64,000 nucleotides of DNA from Pseudorhodobacter sp. E13 (GCF_003991405.1 NZ_RPEN01000156.1:230725-294724); one strand, 5' to 3'. Counted from the stretch's first letter, positions 38,070 to 47,596 are shown. The notes: generated by a model not told the origin, from the letters alone. Made by a program: numbers and translations.

Positions 38070-38216
38070 ATTGCCCAGCCCGTGCCTCAAGATGTCTGTT
38101 TGGGGGTGAACCCGGTTCGTCCTCGCGCTATACATGGGCCGAGCGGTGACAGGGCGTCAAGGGAAACCCACCCTTTTCTGCCTCGGCCGGACAAGAAGCA
38201 GGCAGGAGGGTTGCGG

Positions 38217-39818
38217 GTGAGCCGTGGTTTTTTGAGCGGGGCAGCGTGGGGCACGGTGGTGGCTGGCTTTGGCCTTGTCGTGGCGTCACAAATGGCCAAT
38301 GTGTCCGGCACCGAATTGGCCGATGCGCCAACTGAGGCGCAGCCCGTCGCGGTGGAGGTTGCCGAACAAGCCAAAAGCTTAGATGCGGCGCAGGCCCCAA
38401 AGGCGGACCCTGCGGTCGCACCTGTTGACAAGGCTGATGTGCCCGCGACGGAAACCGTCGTCGCAGCCCTGCCGCAGGATGCGGCGACCAGTGCCGCGCA
38501 GGATGCGGCCCCCAGTCAGCCGCTGGATGCCGCCCCTGATTTCGCAGCAACTGCGGCGGGTTCTGGTGCGGCGCCGATGGTGCCCGCGCCCTCGGGCAGC
38601 GCAAGCGTTCCCAAACAACCGCAAGGGCTGGCACCCGATACCGCCGGTGCCGACCCCGCGCCTGATACCCAAACCGTTGCCATCCCCGAGGTGCAGACCA
38701 CCGCCCCCAATGCCGCTGCCCCTGCCGCATTGGTCCCGGCGCCGGATGTGCCAAACGTGGTAGAGGTGCCGCCCGTGCAGACCGATAGCCGTGTCGCCGA
38801 ACTGCCAGATCGCAGCTTGGCAGATACCGCGCCGGAAGGGGCTGATCTGCCGCCCCCCGCCCCCGAAATGGTCGCCGCCGATATGGCCAAGCCAGAGCAG
38901 GCCGAGGAAGAGATTGTCATCGTCGTGGACGAGGCGATGCCCCCCGAGGCTGACCCTGCGCCCGATCAGGTCGCAGCCGCCGCCCCGGCCCGGCCAGAGC
39001 CGGGCTTTGTCGGCAAGGTCGAAGGCGTGCGCACCGGGCGTCTGCCCAGCATCACCAGCGCGACAGAGGCCGCGCCCGCGCCGGCAGCCGATGTGGCGCA
39101 AGGCAATGGAGGTGCTGCGGCTTTGGTGGTGGATGATGCCAGCCTTCCCGCGATTGACCGCTTTGCCCGCGCCTTTGAGAACCCTGAAAACAAACCGCTT
39201 TTCACCATTCTGCTGCAAGATACCGGTGGGCCGGATGTGGACCGCGAAGCCTTGGCCAAAATCCCGTTCCCGGTGTCTTTCGTGATTGATCCGACGCAGG
39301 CCGATGCAGCACTTGCTGCGAAAATCTACCGCGAAGCGGGGCAAGAGGTGCTGATGTTGGTCACTGGAATTCCTGCCGGGGCAAATGCGTCCGACCTCTC
39401 GGTCAGCTTTGAGGCGATGCAAGCGGCGCTGCCTGAGGCAGTGGCGGTGGTTGATATGCCCAGCGGCGGCTTTCAGGGCAATCGCACGCTGGCCGCGCAG
39501 GTTCTGGCGCTGGTGGCCGATCAGGGGCGTGGCGTGATGACATGGGATCGCGGGTTGAACGCCGCCTCGCAGATCGCGCGGCGCGACGGGATGCGCAGTG
39601 CCGTGATCTTCCGCGCGCTGGATGCCGAAGGCGAATCCGCCCCGATTATCCGCCGCTATCTGGACCGGGCGGCCTTCAAGGCGGCGCAGGATGGGCGCGT
39701 GGTGGTGGCGGGGCAAACCCGGCCCGAAACGGTTGCAGCGCTGCTGGAATGGGCAGTCGAAGGCCGCGCGGCCACGGTGGCCATCGCGCCATCCTCGGCG
39801 GCGATGACGGCGCAATAA
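38217..39818 (+). CDS. Divergent polysaccharide deacetylase (YibQ family)
   Basis: A 533-aa protein starting with GTG, preceded by AGGAGGG at 38202-38208. Residues 4-26 form a membrane anchor or uncleaved signal. A roughly 270-residue Ala/Pro/Asp-rich low-complexity linker follows. The C-terminal 220 residues hold the YibQ-type divergent deacetylase fold (PLFTILLQDTGG, FPVSFVIDP, EVLMLVTGIPAG, RGVMTWDRGLN). It lies between trpE and trpG, an order reported for Rhodobacter sphaeroides trp genes, but is transcribed opposite to them. Envelope role likely; substrate unknown. Confidence 0.85.
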   Translation: MSRGFLSGAAWGTVVAGFGLVVASQMANVSGTELADAPTEAQPVAVEVAEQAKSLDAAQAPKADPAVAPVDKADVPATETVVAALPQDAATSAAQDAAPSQPLDAAPDFAATAAGSGAAPMVPAPSGSASVPKQPQGLAPDTAGADPAPDTQTVAIPEVQTTAPNAAAPAALVPAPDVPNVVEVPPVQTDSRVAELPDRSLADTAPEGADLPPPAPEMVAADMAKPEQAEEEIVIVVDEAMPPEADPAPDQVAAAAPARPEPGFVGKVEGVRTGRLPSITSATEAAPAPAADVAQGNGGAAALVVDDASLPAIDRFARAFENPENKPLFTILLQDTGGPDVDREALAKIPFPVSFVIDPTQADAALAAKIYREAGQEVLMLVTGIPAGANASDLSVSFEAMQAALPEAVAVVDMPSGGFQGNRTLAAQVLALVADQGRGVMTWDRGLNAASQIARRDGMRSAVIFRALDAEGESAPIIRRYLDRAAFKAAQDGRVVVAGQTRPETVAALLEWAVEGRAATVAIAPSSAAMTAQ

Positions 39819-39839
39819 AGCCGATGGCCCGACATGATA

Positions 39840-39865
39840 AAGGGGCGCTGACAGCGCCCCTTTTT
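39840..39865 (+). terminator. Terminator after yibQ-like gene
   Basis: AAGGGGCGC pairs with GCGCCCCTT around TGACA, followed by TTTGATG. It starts about 20 bases after the stop codon. Confidence 0.88.
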
Positions 39866-39885
39866 GATGTGGACGGAACGCTTAA

Positions 39886-40000
39886 AGCGTTTCGCGTTAT
39901 ACTTGAGACACCAAAGGCTGCCTGAAATCGAAGATTTCAACGCGTTTGATGATGCCCGATGTATCAGGTAGGCGATGTATCAGGTAGACCGCGAAACGCT
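39886..40000. repeat. Palindromic MITE-like element next to trpE
   Basis: An 11-bp terminal inverted repeat, AGCGTTTCGCG (39886-39896) and CGCGAAACGCT (39990-40000), bounds 115 bp. Inside are a perfect hairpin, TGAAATC-GAA-GATTTCA (39923-39939), and two near-adjacent 15-bp direct repeats CGATGTATCAGGTAG (39957-39971 and 39973-39987). The right end touches the trpE stop codon. No coding capacity, so this would be a non-autonomous element. Confidence 0.6.
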
Positions 40001-41509
40001 CTAGCGGTTGCCCGAGGTGAACAGGCCCGCATCCTCTGCTGCTTTGCGCAAGGCGTTGGATTTGTTCACGGTTTCCTCATATTCCGCCTGCGGGTCGCTG
40101 TCATAGACAACGCCACCCCCGGCCTGAATATACAGCTTTTCGTCCTTCAACACAGCCGTGCGCAGCGCGATGCAGAAATCCATCTCGCCATTGGCGGCGA
40201 AATAGCCGACGCCGCCGCCATAAACACCGCGCTTTTCGGGTTCCAGCTCGTCGATGATTTCCATCGCGCGGACCTTGGGCGCGCCGGACACGGTGCCCGC
40301 AGGCAGGCCCGCCAGCAGTGCCGACAGCGCATCCTCACCCTCGGCGATCTGGCCCACGACATTCGAGACGATATGCATCACATGGCTATAACGCTCGATG
40401 ATGAATTCTTCGGTCGGGCGCACGGTGCCGATTTTCGCGACCCGGCCCACATCATTGCGGCCAAGGTCCAGCAGCATCAAATGCTCCGCCAGTTCCTTTT
40501 GATCCGAGATCAGATCCGCCTCATTGGCGCGGTCTTCTTCGGCTGTGGCCCCGCGTTTGCGCGTGCCTGCGATGGGGCGCACGGTGACTTCGCCATCGCG
40601 CAGCCGGACAAGGATTTCCGGGCTGGCCCCGATGACCTGAAAGCCGCCGAAGTTGAAAAAGAACATGAAGGGCGACGGGTTGGTGCGCCGCAAGCTGCGG
40701 TAAAGCGCAAATGGCGGGGCGGTGAACTCTTGCGTCCAGCGCTGGCTGGGCACGACCTGAAAGATATCACCCGCGCGGATGTAATCCTTGGCCTTTTCAA
40801 CCGCTTGCAAATAGCCCGCATGGGTGAAATTCGACTGAGCCGGACCCACGGGTGCGGCTTGCCCGAAATCCCGGTCAGCGCGGGGGGCGCGGTCCAGATC
40901 GCGCAGGGCGTCCATCACGCGTTCGGCCGCTTGGGCATAGGCCGCGCGCGCGCTCAGCCCGGAGGAGCCCCATGCAGGGGCGACGACGGTTACTTCGCCC
41001 TTCACCCCGTCCAGCACTGCCACCACCGAAGGCCGCATCAACACCGCATCGGGCAGGCCCAAGGGATCAGGGTTCACATTGGGCAGATGTTCAACCAGCC
41101 GGATCATGTCATACCCCAGATAACCGAACAGACCTGCCGCAATGGCGGGCAAGTCAGCGGGCATGTCGATCGCGCTTTCGGCGATCAGGGCGCGCAGGCT
41201 GTCCAGCGGGGCCTCGGGCAAAGGTTGAAAGGCAGCAGGGTCAAACCGCGCCTCGCGGTTGATCTCGACCCCGGTACCCCGGCAGCGCCAGATCAGATCC
41301 GGCTTCAACCCCACAACGGAATAGCGGCCCCGGATTTCCCCACCCGTTACCGATTCCAGCATGAACGTATCGCCGCGCGCCTCGCCCAGTTTCAGCATCA
41401 GGGAGACAGGCGTATCCAGATCGGCGGCAATACGGGCATAGACCAACTGGTTGCGCCCTTGGTTCCATGCCGCCTCGAAGCTGGCGAAATCGGGGGTAAG
41501 CTGTGCCAT
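40001..41509 (-). CDS. trpE: Anthranilate synthase component I
   Basis: A 502-aa chorismate-using enzyme, first step of tryptophan synthesis. The C-terminal chorismate domain shows PIAGTRKRG, LDLGRNDVGRVAKIG, SHVMHIVSNVVG, SGAPKVRAMEIIDELE and AGGGVVYDSDPQAEYEET. The N-terminal domain carries the tryptophan-feedback region. It is nine bases after the peptidyl-prolyl isomerase gene, so those two are co-transcribed, separate from trpGDC. A palindromic element abuts its stop codon. Confidence 0.97.
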   Translation of the reverse strand: MAQLTPDFASFEAAWNQGRNQLVYARIAADLDTPVSLMLKLGEARGDTFMLESVTGGEIRGRYSVVGLKPDLIWRCRGTGVEINREARFDPAAFQPLPEAPLDSLRALIAESAIDMPADLPAIAAGLFGYLGYDMIRLVEHLPNVNPDPLGLPDAVLMRPSVVAVLDGVKGEVTVVAPAWGSSGLSARAAYAQAAERVMDALRDLDRAPRADRDFGQAAPVGPAQSNFTHAGYLQAVEKAKDYIRAGDIFQVVPSQRWTQEFTAPPFALYRSLRRTNPSPFMFFFNFGGFQVIGASPEILVRLRDGEVTVRPIAGTRKRGATAEEDRANEADLISDQKELAEHLMLLDLGRNDVGRVAKIGTVRPTEEFIIERYSHVMHIVSNVVGQIAEGEDALSALLAGLPAGTVSGAPKVRAMEIIDELEPEKRGVYGGGVGYFAANGEMDFCIALRTAVLKDEKLYIQAGGGVVYDSDPQAEYEETVNKSNALRKAAEDAGLFTSGNR

Positions 41510-41518
41510 GGTCTGCGC

Positions 41519-43381
41519 CTATTGGAATTGCGAGTGAACGGCGTTGATGGCGGCATTGTCCATCGTGATGCCTGCCTCTTGCGTCAGTGCATTGGTGAAC
41601 AACGTAAAGGCATCCTGTGCCAGCGCCTGTTCCACCTGCGCCGAAATCGCGCCTTTCAGTGCCTCGGCTTCTGGGCCTTCGCCGGAACCGGGGGTGATGG
41701 TTTCCACCTGCACCAGCGCCACAAAGGCGCCTTCCTCGATCACGCGGGTCTGGCCTGCGTCCATGGTGAACAAGGTGGTCAGCACGGTTGGGGGGGCATC
41801 GGCGATGGTGCTGGAGCGGGCGACATCGGGGATCACCTCTGTCACGCCAAAGCCACCCAGCGCGGCACCGGCCTCGACCTTGGATTTGATCTCAACCGCG
41901 AGGTCCGACAGGGCTTTGGTGGTTGCGGCTTGTGTCCAGCTTGCGGCAACGGCGTCGCGTGCTGCGTCAAGCGGGATCGGGGTGGGGGGCACGATCGCAT
42001 CCAGACGCAGCGCGAAAATCCCGCCATCCTCCAGCGTGATCACTTCGGGGAAATCGCCTTCCTGAGCCTCGGTCGCGGCTTTGCGGAACTCAGGATAGCC
42101 TGCGATGCCTTCGTTGGACTCGTCGGTGAAATCAATCACGGCTGTGGTCATGTCGGTTTCGCTGTCCAACTCTTCGAGCGTGGCACCGCTGGCCAGCCGG
42201 TCGTCGATGGCTTCGATCTGGTCAGCAATGGCGCGGCGGGCGGCATCGGTGGCCAGTTCGGCGGCCAGATCGGGGCGGGCCTCTTCAAAGCTGATGTTTT
42301 CAGCAGCCAGAATACCGTTCATGCGGAACAGCGCCGGACCAAGGTCTGAGGCGAAGGGGCCAACGACGCCCGGTTCCTCCAGCGCGAAAACAGCGGCCCC
42401 TGCGGCGCCGAGATCGGCCTCGGCGCGGTCTCCAAGGTCGATATCGGACAGTTTCACACCGCGTTCGGTCACAAGGTCTTCAAAGCTGGTGCCGGCATCC
42501 AGTTTGGCTTTGGCCTCAGCCGCGGCCGCTTCGGTCGGAAACACGAGGCGTTCGACAAGGCGGCGTTCGGGTTGGACGAATTCGGCGATCCGTTCATCGT
42601 AAAGTTTGCGCAGCGTGTCTTCGTCGACCTGCATCTGGTCGGCGATGGATTCCGGCAAAAGGGCGGCATAGGTGATGCGGCGGGCCTCGGGCGCGGTGAA
42701 TTCCGCGATATTGGCCTCGTAATGGGCCTTGATGTCGTCGTCGGTCGGCGCGGCAACGGGGGTTGGCAGATCGGCAGCCGACAGGCGCAACAGTTTCAGC
42801 GCGCGGCGTTCCGAGATATGGGCGTAAAGTGTGTTGGTCAGCACTTGCGGCGCGGTGAAGCCACCGGTGACAGCCCCTTGCAGCAAGGCGCGGGCCAGAT
42901 CTTCGCGCATCCGGGTTTCATATTGCGCCTCGGTCAGGTTGTTGCGTTCCAGCGTGAAGCGGTAGGTTTCGCGGTCAAACCGGCCCGAGGGGCCGCGAAA
43001 AGTGGCGGCGTCTGTGATTTCCTTGGCAATCCGGGCATCGCCAGCGGACAGGCCGATGCGGTCGGTTTCATTGTCGAGTGCGGCGGTGTTGACCAATTGC
43101 TGGCGCACCTGCTGATCCAGCCCGAAGGCCAGCGCTTGTTGCATGGACAATTGCGTGCCGAACTGGGCGGAAAGGGCGTTCACCTCTTGTTGCAAGGCAC
43201 GCGCGTAATCATTCACGTCAATTTCGCGGTCGCCGACCTTGCCGATCGTGGTCAGGCCGCCGCCGAAATTGGTGATGCCAAAGCCGCCGAGGCCCAGCAC
43301 CAGCATGGCCATCAGCGCCCAGACAACGATACTGGTGGCTTTGCCTTTTTTGCGGGGTGTGGTTTCGTCGTCTTTTGCCAT
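41519..43381 (-). CDS. PpiD/SurA-like membrane-anchored peptidyl-prolyl isomerase
   Basis: A 620-aa protein with one N-terminal membrane anchor (residues 17-37, IVVWALMAMLVLGLGGFGI), after which the chain is periplasmic. SurA_N-like helices (about 55-220) precede a parvulin-like region (about 225-370) with RRITYAALLPESI and TSFEDLVTERG. The layout is that of PpiD folding factors. Parvulin active-site residues are weakly conserved, so it may be mainly a chaperone. It is upstream of trpE in one transcription unit. Confidence 0.85.
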   Translation of the reverse strand: MAKDDETTPRKKGKATSIVVWALMAMLVLGLGGFGITNFGGGLTTIGKVGDREIDVNDYARALQQEVNALSAQFGTQLSMQQALAFGLDQQVRQQLVNTAALDNETDRIGLSAGDARIAKEITDAATFRGPSGRFDRETYRFTLERNNLTEAQYETRMREDLARALLQGAVTGGFTAPQVLTNTLYAHISERRALKLLRLSAADLPTPVAAPTDDDIKAHYEANIAEFTAPEARRITYAALLPESIADQMQVDEDTLRKLYDERIAEFVQPERRLVERLVFPTEAAAAEAKAKLDAGTSFEDLVTERGVKLSDIDLGDRAEADLGAAGAAVFALEEPGVVGPFASDLGPALFRMNGILAAENISFEEARPDLAAELATDAARRAIADQIEAIDDRLASGATLEELDSETDMTTAVIDFTDESNEGIAGYPEFRKAATEAQEGDFPEVITLEDGGIFALRLDAIVPPTPIPLDAARDAVAASWTQAATTKALSDLAVEIKSKVEAGAALGGFGVTEVIPDVARSSTIADAPPTVLTTLFTMDAGQTRVIEEGAFVALVQVETITPGSGEGPEAEALKGAISAQVEQALAQDAFTLFTNALTQEAGITMDNAAINAVHSQFQ

Positions 43382-43458
43382 GAGAGTGCCTTTGAAAAAC
43401 GGTTTGAACCTATCTAGGGGGTTCATTTGCCGGGGGCAAGCGAGCATTGGCACGCGCT

Positions 43459-43512
43459 GGGGGGCTTCACGCCCCCCAGACCCCCCGTGGGATATTTTTA
43501 AATAGATGAAGG
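43459..43512 (+). repeat. Dispersed hairpin plus GGATATTT element, copy D (short form)
   Basis: GGGGGGC (43459-43465) pairs with GCCCCCC (43471-43477). It is followed without a second hairpin by the core CCCCCCGTGGGATATTTTTA and AATAGATGAAGG. The core ends 13 bases from the stop codon of the minus-strand aminotransferase gene. Confidence 0.68.
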
Positions 43513-43524
43513 TAGGGGCGCGCG

Positions 43525-44703
43525 TTAGAGTTGGATCGCCCGCAGGCGGCGGAAGAGTTCGGCGATGCCTGTGGTATCAATATTGGCGAAGGCGATGCGA
43601 AGCTGGCGTTTTCCGGACTCGGAGCCTGTGGGTTGGAACATGGTGCCGGGCAGCGTGAGGAGGGAGGCGTTGCTGACCAGCCATTTCGCGAAATCGTTGG
43701 AGGCCATCGGATAGGGGTGTTCGACATAGGCGAAATAGGCGCCGCAGCCGAGCAGTTTCCAGTTTGGCAGATCCGCAAAGCCTTTGAGCATGGCGTCTTT
43801 GCGGGCGAGGATTTCCAGCCGTTCGGAGGCGACCCAATCGCCAAGGTTTTGCATGCCCCAAAGGGCGGCGATCTGGCCCAATTGGCTGGGGCAGATGGCG
43901 ACCGTGTCGAGAAATTTCTCGACTTCGAACAGGCGTTGTTCGGAGGCGACGACCGCGCCGACGCGGTGGCCTGTGAGGCGGTAGGCTTTGGAAAAGCTGT
44001 AGAGGTGGATCAGCGTGTCGGCCCAATCCGGATCGGTGAAAAGGCCATGCGGCGCGCCGGTGCGGCTGTCAAAATCGCGATAGGTTTCATCGACGATGAG
44101 GGCAAGGCCGCGCGACCGGGCCAGCGCCATGAATTCCGCGAGGGTTTCGGCGGGGTATTCGGCGCCGCCGGGGTTGTTGGGGCTGACAAGGATCAGCGCG
44201 CGGGTGCGCGGGGTGATCAATGCCGCGGCCTCCGATGCCTGCGGGATCAGGCCCGGCCCGCAGGGCAGCGGCACGGCGGCAACGCCTTGCATATCGAGCC
44301 ACATTTTATGGTTGAAATACCAAGGGGTTGGCAGAATAACCTCATCGCCTTTGCCAGCAAGGGTCGACATCACGGCGGTGAAGGCCTGATTGCAGCCTTG
44401 GGTGATGGCGGTTTGCGTGTCGCGGATGGTGCCGCCATAGGCGGTTGACCATTGCTGCGCCACTTCGGCACGCAGGGCGGGCAGGCCCAGCACAGGACCA
44501 TAAAGATGGGCGGCGTCATTGGTCAGCGCGGCCTCGGCAATCGCCTGGCGCAGGGCGAGGGGCGGCGGGTCCACCGGGGCGGCTTGGGAGACGTTGATCA
44601 GCGGGCGGTCTGCGGGGAAAACCACGCCATCCAGCCAACGCCGCGCCTCCATCACCGGGGGGGCATCGGTGGCGGCCATGGCGGGGTTGAGGGGGTGGAT
44701 CAT
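43525..44703 (-). CDS. Class I/II PLP-dependent aminotransferase
   Basis: A 392-aa fold-type I enzyme. ISQ-type N-terminus LINVSQAAPVDPP, substrate block VSPNNPGGAEYP, DETYRDF, and the PLP lysine in YSFSKAYRLTGHRVG are clear. The Arg that binds the substrate carboxylate is in RQLRIAFANID near the C-terminus. The general pattern is that of aspartate/alanine-type aminotransferases; the substrate is not predictable. It lies 69 bases after gpt on the same strand. Confidence 0.88.
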   Translation of the reverse strand: MIHPLNPAMAATDAPPVMEARRWLDGVVFPADRPLINVSQAAPVDPPPLALRQAIAEAALTNDAAHLYGPVLGLPALRAEVAQQWSTAYGGTIRDTQTAITQGCNQAFTAVMSTLAGKGDEVILPTPWYFNHKMWLDMQGVAAVPLPCGPGLIPQASEAAALITPRTRALILVSPNNPGGAEYPAETLAEFMALARSRGLALIVDETYRDFDSRTGAPHGLFTDPDWADTLIHLYSFSKAYRLTGHRVGAVVASEQRLFEVEKFLDTVAICPSQLGQIAALWGMQNLGDWVASERLEILARKDAMLKGFADLPNWKLLGCGAYFAYVEHPYPMASNDFAKWLVSNASLLTLPGTMFQPTGSESGKRQLRIAFANIDTTGIAELFRRLRAIQL

Positions 44704-44772
44704 CGCAGGCTCCGCTGGTCAAGGAGAGGGGGGCGGCCCGAAGCGGTGCGGCGGGCCGGGGGAAAGCGGCGC

Positions 44773-45276
44773 TTAGTCGGTGCCGCGATAGGGCTGGACA
44801 TATTGCAGCGCCATATCCCAGGGGAAGAAAATCCAGGTGTCCTGGCTGACCTCGGTGATGAAGGTTTCCACCATCGGGCGGCCCTGCGGCTTGGCGTAGA
44901 CGGTGGCGAAATGCGCCTTTGGATAAAGCGCGCGCACCAGTTCCAGCGTTTTGCCGGTATCGACCAGATCGTCAACGATCAGGATGCCTTCACCATCGCC
45001 CATCATATCGGCTTGCGGGGCTTTGATCACCTTTGCCTCGGAGCGGCTTTGGTGGTTGTAGCTTTTGACCGAGATTGTATCGACCATGCGGATATCCAAC
45101 TCTCGCGCCACGATCATCGCAGGCACGAGGCCGCCGCGGGTGATGCCCACCACCGCTTTCCACGCGCCATTGTCGGGGCCTTTTCCATCCAGCCGCCAGG
45201 CCAGCGCCCGGGCGTCACGGTGAATCTGATCCCACGAAATGTGGAAGCCTTTTTCGTGGGGCAAACGGTCGGTCAT
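44773..45276 (-). CDS. gpt: Xanthine(-guanine) phosphoribosyltransferase
   Basis: A 167-aa type I phosphoribosyltransferase for purine salvage. The PRPP loop is [17 protein letters not shown] near residue 100 and the substrate hood [20 protein letters not shown] is near residue 42. Length and the C-terminal [14 protein letters not shown] segment fit Gpt-type enzymes. It is part of a minus-strand run fabI-lysE-lysE-gpt-aminotransferase. Confidence 0.92.
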   Translation of the reverse strand: MTDRLPHEKGFHISWDQIHRDARALAWRLDGKGPDNGAWKAVVGITRGGLVPAMIVARELDIRMVDTISVKSYNHQSRSEAKVIKAPQADMMGDGEGILIVDDLVDTGKTLELVRALYPKAHFATVYAKPQGRPMVETFITEVSQDTWIFFPWDMALQYVQPYRGTD

Positions 45277-45340
45277 GGCAGTCCTCTTTGGTCAGGTCTC
45301 AGAACGGGGCGCAGATCAGGTTGCGGAACGGGTGGCAGTA

Positions 45341-45955
45341 TCAGGTGGCGGCGATTTTGAGGCCGAGCAAGGCAAGCATACCGCCAAACACCCGGTCGAT
45401 CAGGGTTTTCAGGGTGATATAGCCGCTGCGCGTCCGCTCAAAGGAAAAGATGCGCGCAACGAGGATATTCCACAGCGCTTCGTTCAGAAACACCACGACC
45501 AGCAGGGCGGCATAAACCCAAAGCGGGGTTTCGGGCGGCACGGTGCCGATGAAAATGGCGGAAAACAGCACGGCAGGCTTGGGGTTGGCCAATTGGGTGA
45601 CAAGGCCAAGCCGGAAAGCCGAGGCGGCGCTGCGGGGTGTTCTGGTGGTCTGTGCCATATCGAGCGGTTTGGTCGAATCGCGCCACATGCACCAGGCCAT
45701 ATGGATAAGGTAAGCCGCACCCGCAATCTTCAGCCCCCAAAGCAAGGCGGGGGCGGCTTGGAACACCAGCGCAAGGCCAAAGAGTGCCGCCATGGCCCAG
45801 ATCACGGCACCCGCGCCGATGCCAAAGGCCAGAAAGGTGCCGGTGCGCAGCCCTTCGGTGACGCCGGTGCGTGCGGCCATCAAGACGGCGGGGCCGGGAC
45901 TGATGGCGGCCATAAGGTGCAGGAAAGCAACGGCAAGGAAGGCGGCAAGCGTCAT
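45341..45955 (-). CDS. LysE/RhtB family amino-acid exporter, copy 2
   Basis: A 204-aa protein with about six membrane segments. The family signature ISPGPAVLMAARTGVTEG (residues about 18-35) and the downstream GIGAGAVIWAMAALFG, KIAGAAYLIHMAW and LANPKPAVLFSAIF are clear. LysE proteins export amino acids or derivatives to relieve excess. It is ten bases after a paralogue, indicating tandem duplication and co-transcription. Substrate unknown. Confidence 0.9.
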   Translation of the reverse strand: MTLAAFLAVAFLHLMAAISPGPAVLMAARTGVTEGLRTGTFLAFGIGAGAVIWAMAALFGLALVFQAAPALLWGLKIAGAAYLIHMAWCMWRDSTKPLDMAQTTRTPRSAASAFRLGLVTQLANPKPAVLFSAIFIGTVPPETPLWVYAALLVVVFLNEALWNILVARIFSFERTRSGYITLKTLIDRVFGGMLALLGLKIAAT

Positions 45956-45965
45956 GGCGGGGCCT

Positions 45966-46571
45966 TTACAGGTTGAAAATCAGCAAAACGGCAAGGGCAG
46001 CAAGGGCTACGGCGGCGGATGTGTCAATCCAGAACTTCGCGGCAAGGTAGCGTTTGCGCATCGCGTTGGTCGACATCGACAGGGTGACGACGGAATACCA
46101 GAACAGCTCTGTCGTCAGCGCCGTGGCATAGATCGCTGACAGCATCGTCACCCCATGCGGATCAGGGAACAGCGTCAGGATCACCGCGGAATAAAACAGC
46201 GCAGGTTTCGGGTTCGACAGCGACAGGATCACGCCGCCGACGAAACCGCTGCCAAAGCGCCGCTCTGCCGCTTGGGGCAAGGGGGCACGGGCGGCCCGCA
46301 GCAAGCCGTAAGCCATGTAAAGCAGATAAAGCCCGCCCGCGATTTTGGCGGCCTGGAACAAGGCGGGATAAAGCTTGAACACCACCGCCATGCCAAACAG
46401 TGCAAACAAGCACCAGAGCGAGGCGCCAAAGGCCAGCCCCAAACCGTAGGGAAGCGCCTTGTCGCGGCCTTGGGCCAAGGCCATTTGCGTGGCGGCAATA
46501 ATGCTTGGCCCCGGCGACAGGATCGCCGGGGTGAGGACCGCAACCAGAGCCAGAAACGGCTCTGGCGTCAT
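45966..46571 (-). CDS. LysE/RhtB family amino-acid exporter, copy 1
   Basis: A 201-aa paralogue of the next gene, with ILSPGPSIIAATQMALAQG, GLAFGASLWCLFALFG, KIAGGLYLLYMAY and LSNPKPALFYSAVIL. Its start overlaps the fabI stop by four bases (ATGA). The two copies have clearly diverged, which suggests an old duplication with different substrates. Confidence 0.9.
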   Translation of the reverse strand: MTPEPFLALVAVLTPAILSPGPSIIAATQMALAQGRDKALPYGLGLAFGASLWCLFALFGMAVVFKLYPALFQAAKIAGGLYLLYMAYGLLRAARAPLPQAAERRFGSGFVGGVILSLSNPKPALFYSAVILTLFPDPHGVTMLSAIYATALTTELFWYSVVTLSMSTNAMRKRYLAAKFWIDTSAAVALAALAVLLIFNL

Positions 46572-47398
46572 TCCGCGCCTTTTTGGGCTTTGGCCGTCAC
46601 CACATCGATATCGGGTGCATCCACCGCTTTCATGCCCACCACATGATAGCCCGCATCGACATGCAGGTTTTCGCCCGTGGTGCCAGAGCCGAGATCGGAC
46701 AGCAGATAGACAGCGGCCTTGCCGACTTCCTCTTGCGTCACATTGCGGCGCAGGGGGGAGTTCAGCTCATTCCAGCGCATGATATAGCGGAAATCACCGA
46801 TGCCAGAGGCGGCCAGCGTCTTGATCGGCCCGGCCGAGATGGCGTTGCAGCGGATGCCGTCCTTGCCCAGATCCTCGGCGATATATTTCACCGATGCTTC
46901 CAGCGCGGCCTTGCACAGACCCATGACGTTATAATGCGGCATCACCTTTTCCGCGCCGTAATAGGTCAGCGTCAGCAAGCTGCCACCCGGCTTCATGATG
47001 GCGGCGGCGCGGCGGCAGACAGCGGTAAAGGAATAGACGGAAATATCCATAGACATCATGAAGTTATCGCGCCCGGTGTCGACATAGCGTCCGCGCAATT
47101 CGTTCTTGTCGGAAAAGCCGATGGCATGGACCACGAAATCCACGGTGCCCCAGATATCTTTCAGATGGGCAAACAGCGCATCCAGCGAGGCCTCATCCGT
47201 CACATCACATTCGAACAGTTCAGAGGAGCCGATAGAGGCGGCCAGCGGTTCCACCCGCTTTTTCAACTGCTCCCCCTGATAGGAGAACGCCATTTCCGCA
47301 CCTTGATCGGCGCAGGCCTTGGCAATGCCCCAGGCGATGGACTTGTCATTCGCAAGCCCCATGATCAGCCCGCGCTTGCCTGCCATTAGTCCGGCCAT
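46568..47398 (-). CDS. fabI: Enoyl-[ACP] reductase (NADH)
   Basis: A 276-aa short-chain dehydrogenase-type enzyme, last step of each fatty-acid elongation round. The N-terminus KRGLIMGLANDKSIAWGIA binds NADH. The catalytic Tyr-x6-Lys is in HYNVMGLCKAALEA, and RCNAISAGPIKTLAASGI follows. ATG at 47398 is preceded by AGGGGGA; a longer frame has no RBS. It is the first gene of a minus-strand unit and is divergent from pdxH. Likely triclosan target. Confidence 0.96.
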   Translation of the reverse strand: MAGLMAGKRGLIMGLANDKSIAWGIAKACADQGAEMAFSYQGEQLKKRVEPLAASIGSSELFECDVTDEASLDALFAHLKDIWGTVDFVVHAIGFSDKNELRGRYVDTGRDNFMMSMDISVYSFTAVCRRAAAIMKPGGSLLTLTYYGAEKVMPHYNVMGLCKAALEASVKYIAEDLGKDGIRCNAISAGPIKTLAASGIGDFRYIMRWNELNSPLRRNVTQEEVGKAAVYLLSDLGSGTTGENLHVDAGYHVVGMKAVDAPDIDVVTAKAQKGAE

Positions 47399-47596
47399 AC
47401 TGTCCCCCTTGTTTTTCGGTATATGGTAAGGCGCTGGTTTAGGCGATCCGCCCTGCGGCATCAAGTCTCGTGGCTTGGGCGGCGGGGTGGGGGCGTGGCG
47501 CCGGGATGCGGTGCTGGCGTGCGGCCCTTCGCCCCTTGCCCTTGGCGCGGGGCGGGCTAGGGTTGCACAACGCCACATCGCCAAAGGGAGCAGCGC

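Noticed and set aside
39959..42349. Long plus-strand open frame across trpE and the isomerase gene
   Set aside because: Both genes underneath are clear on the minus strand and this frame has no recognisable protein features.
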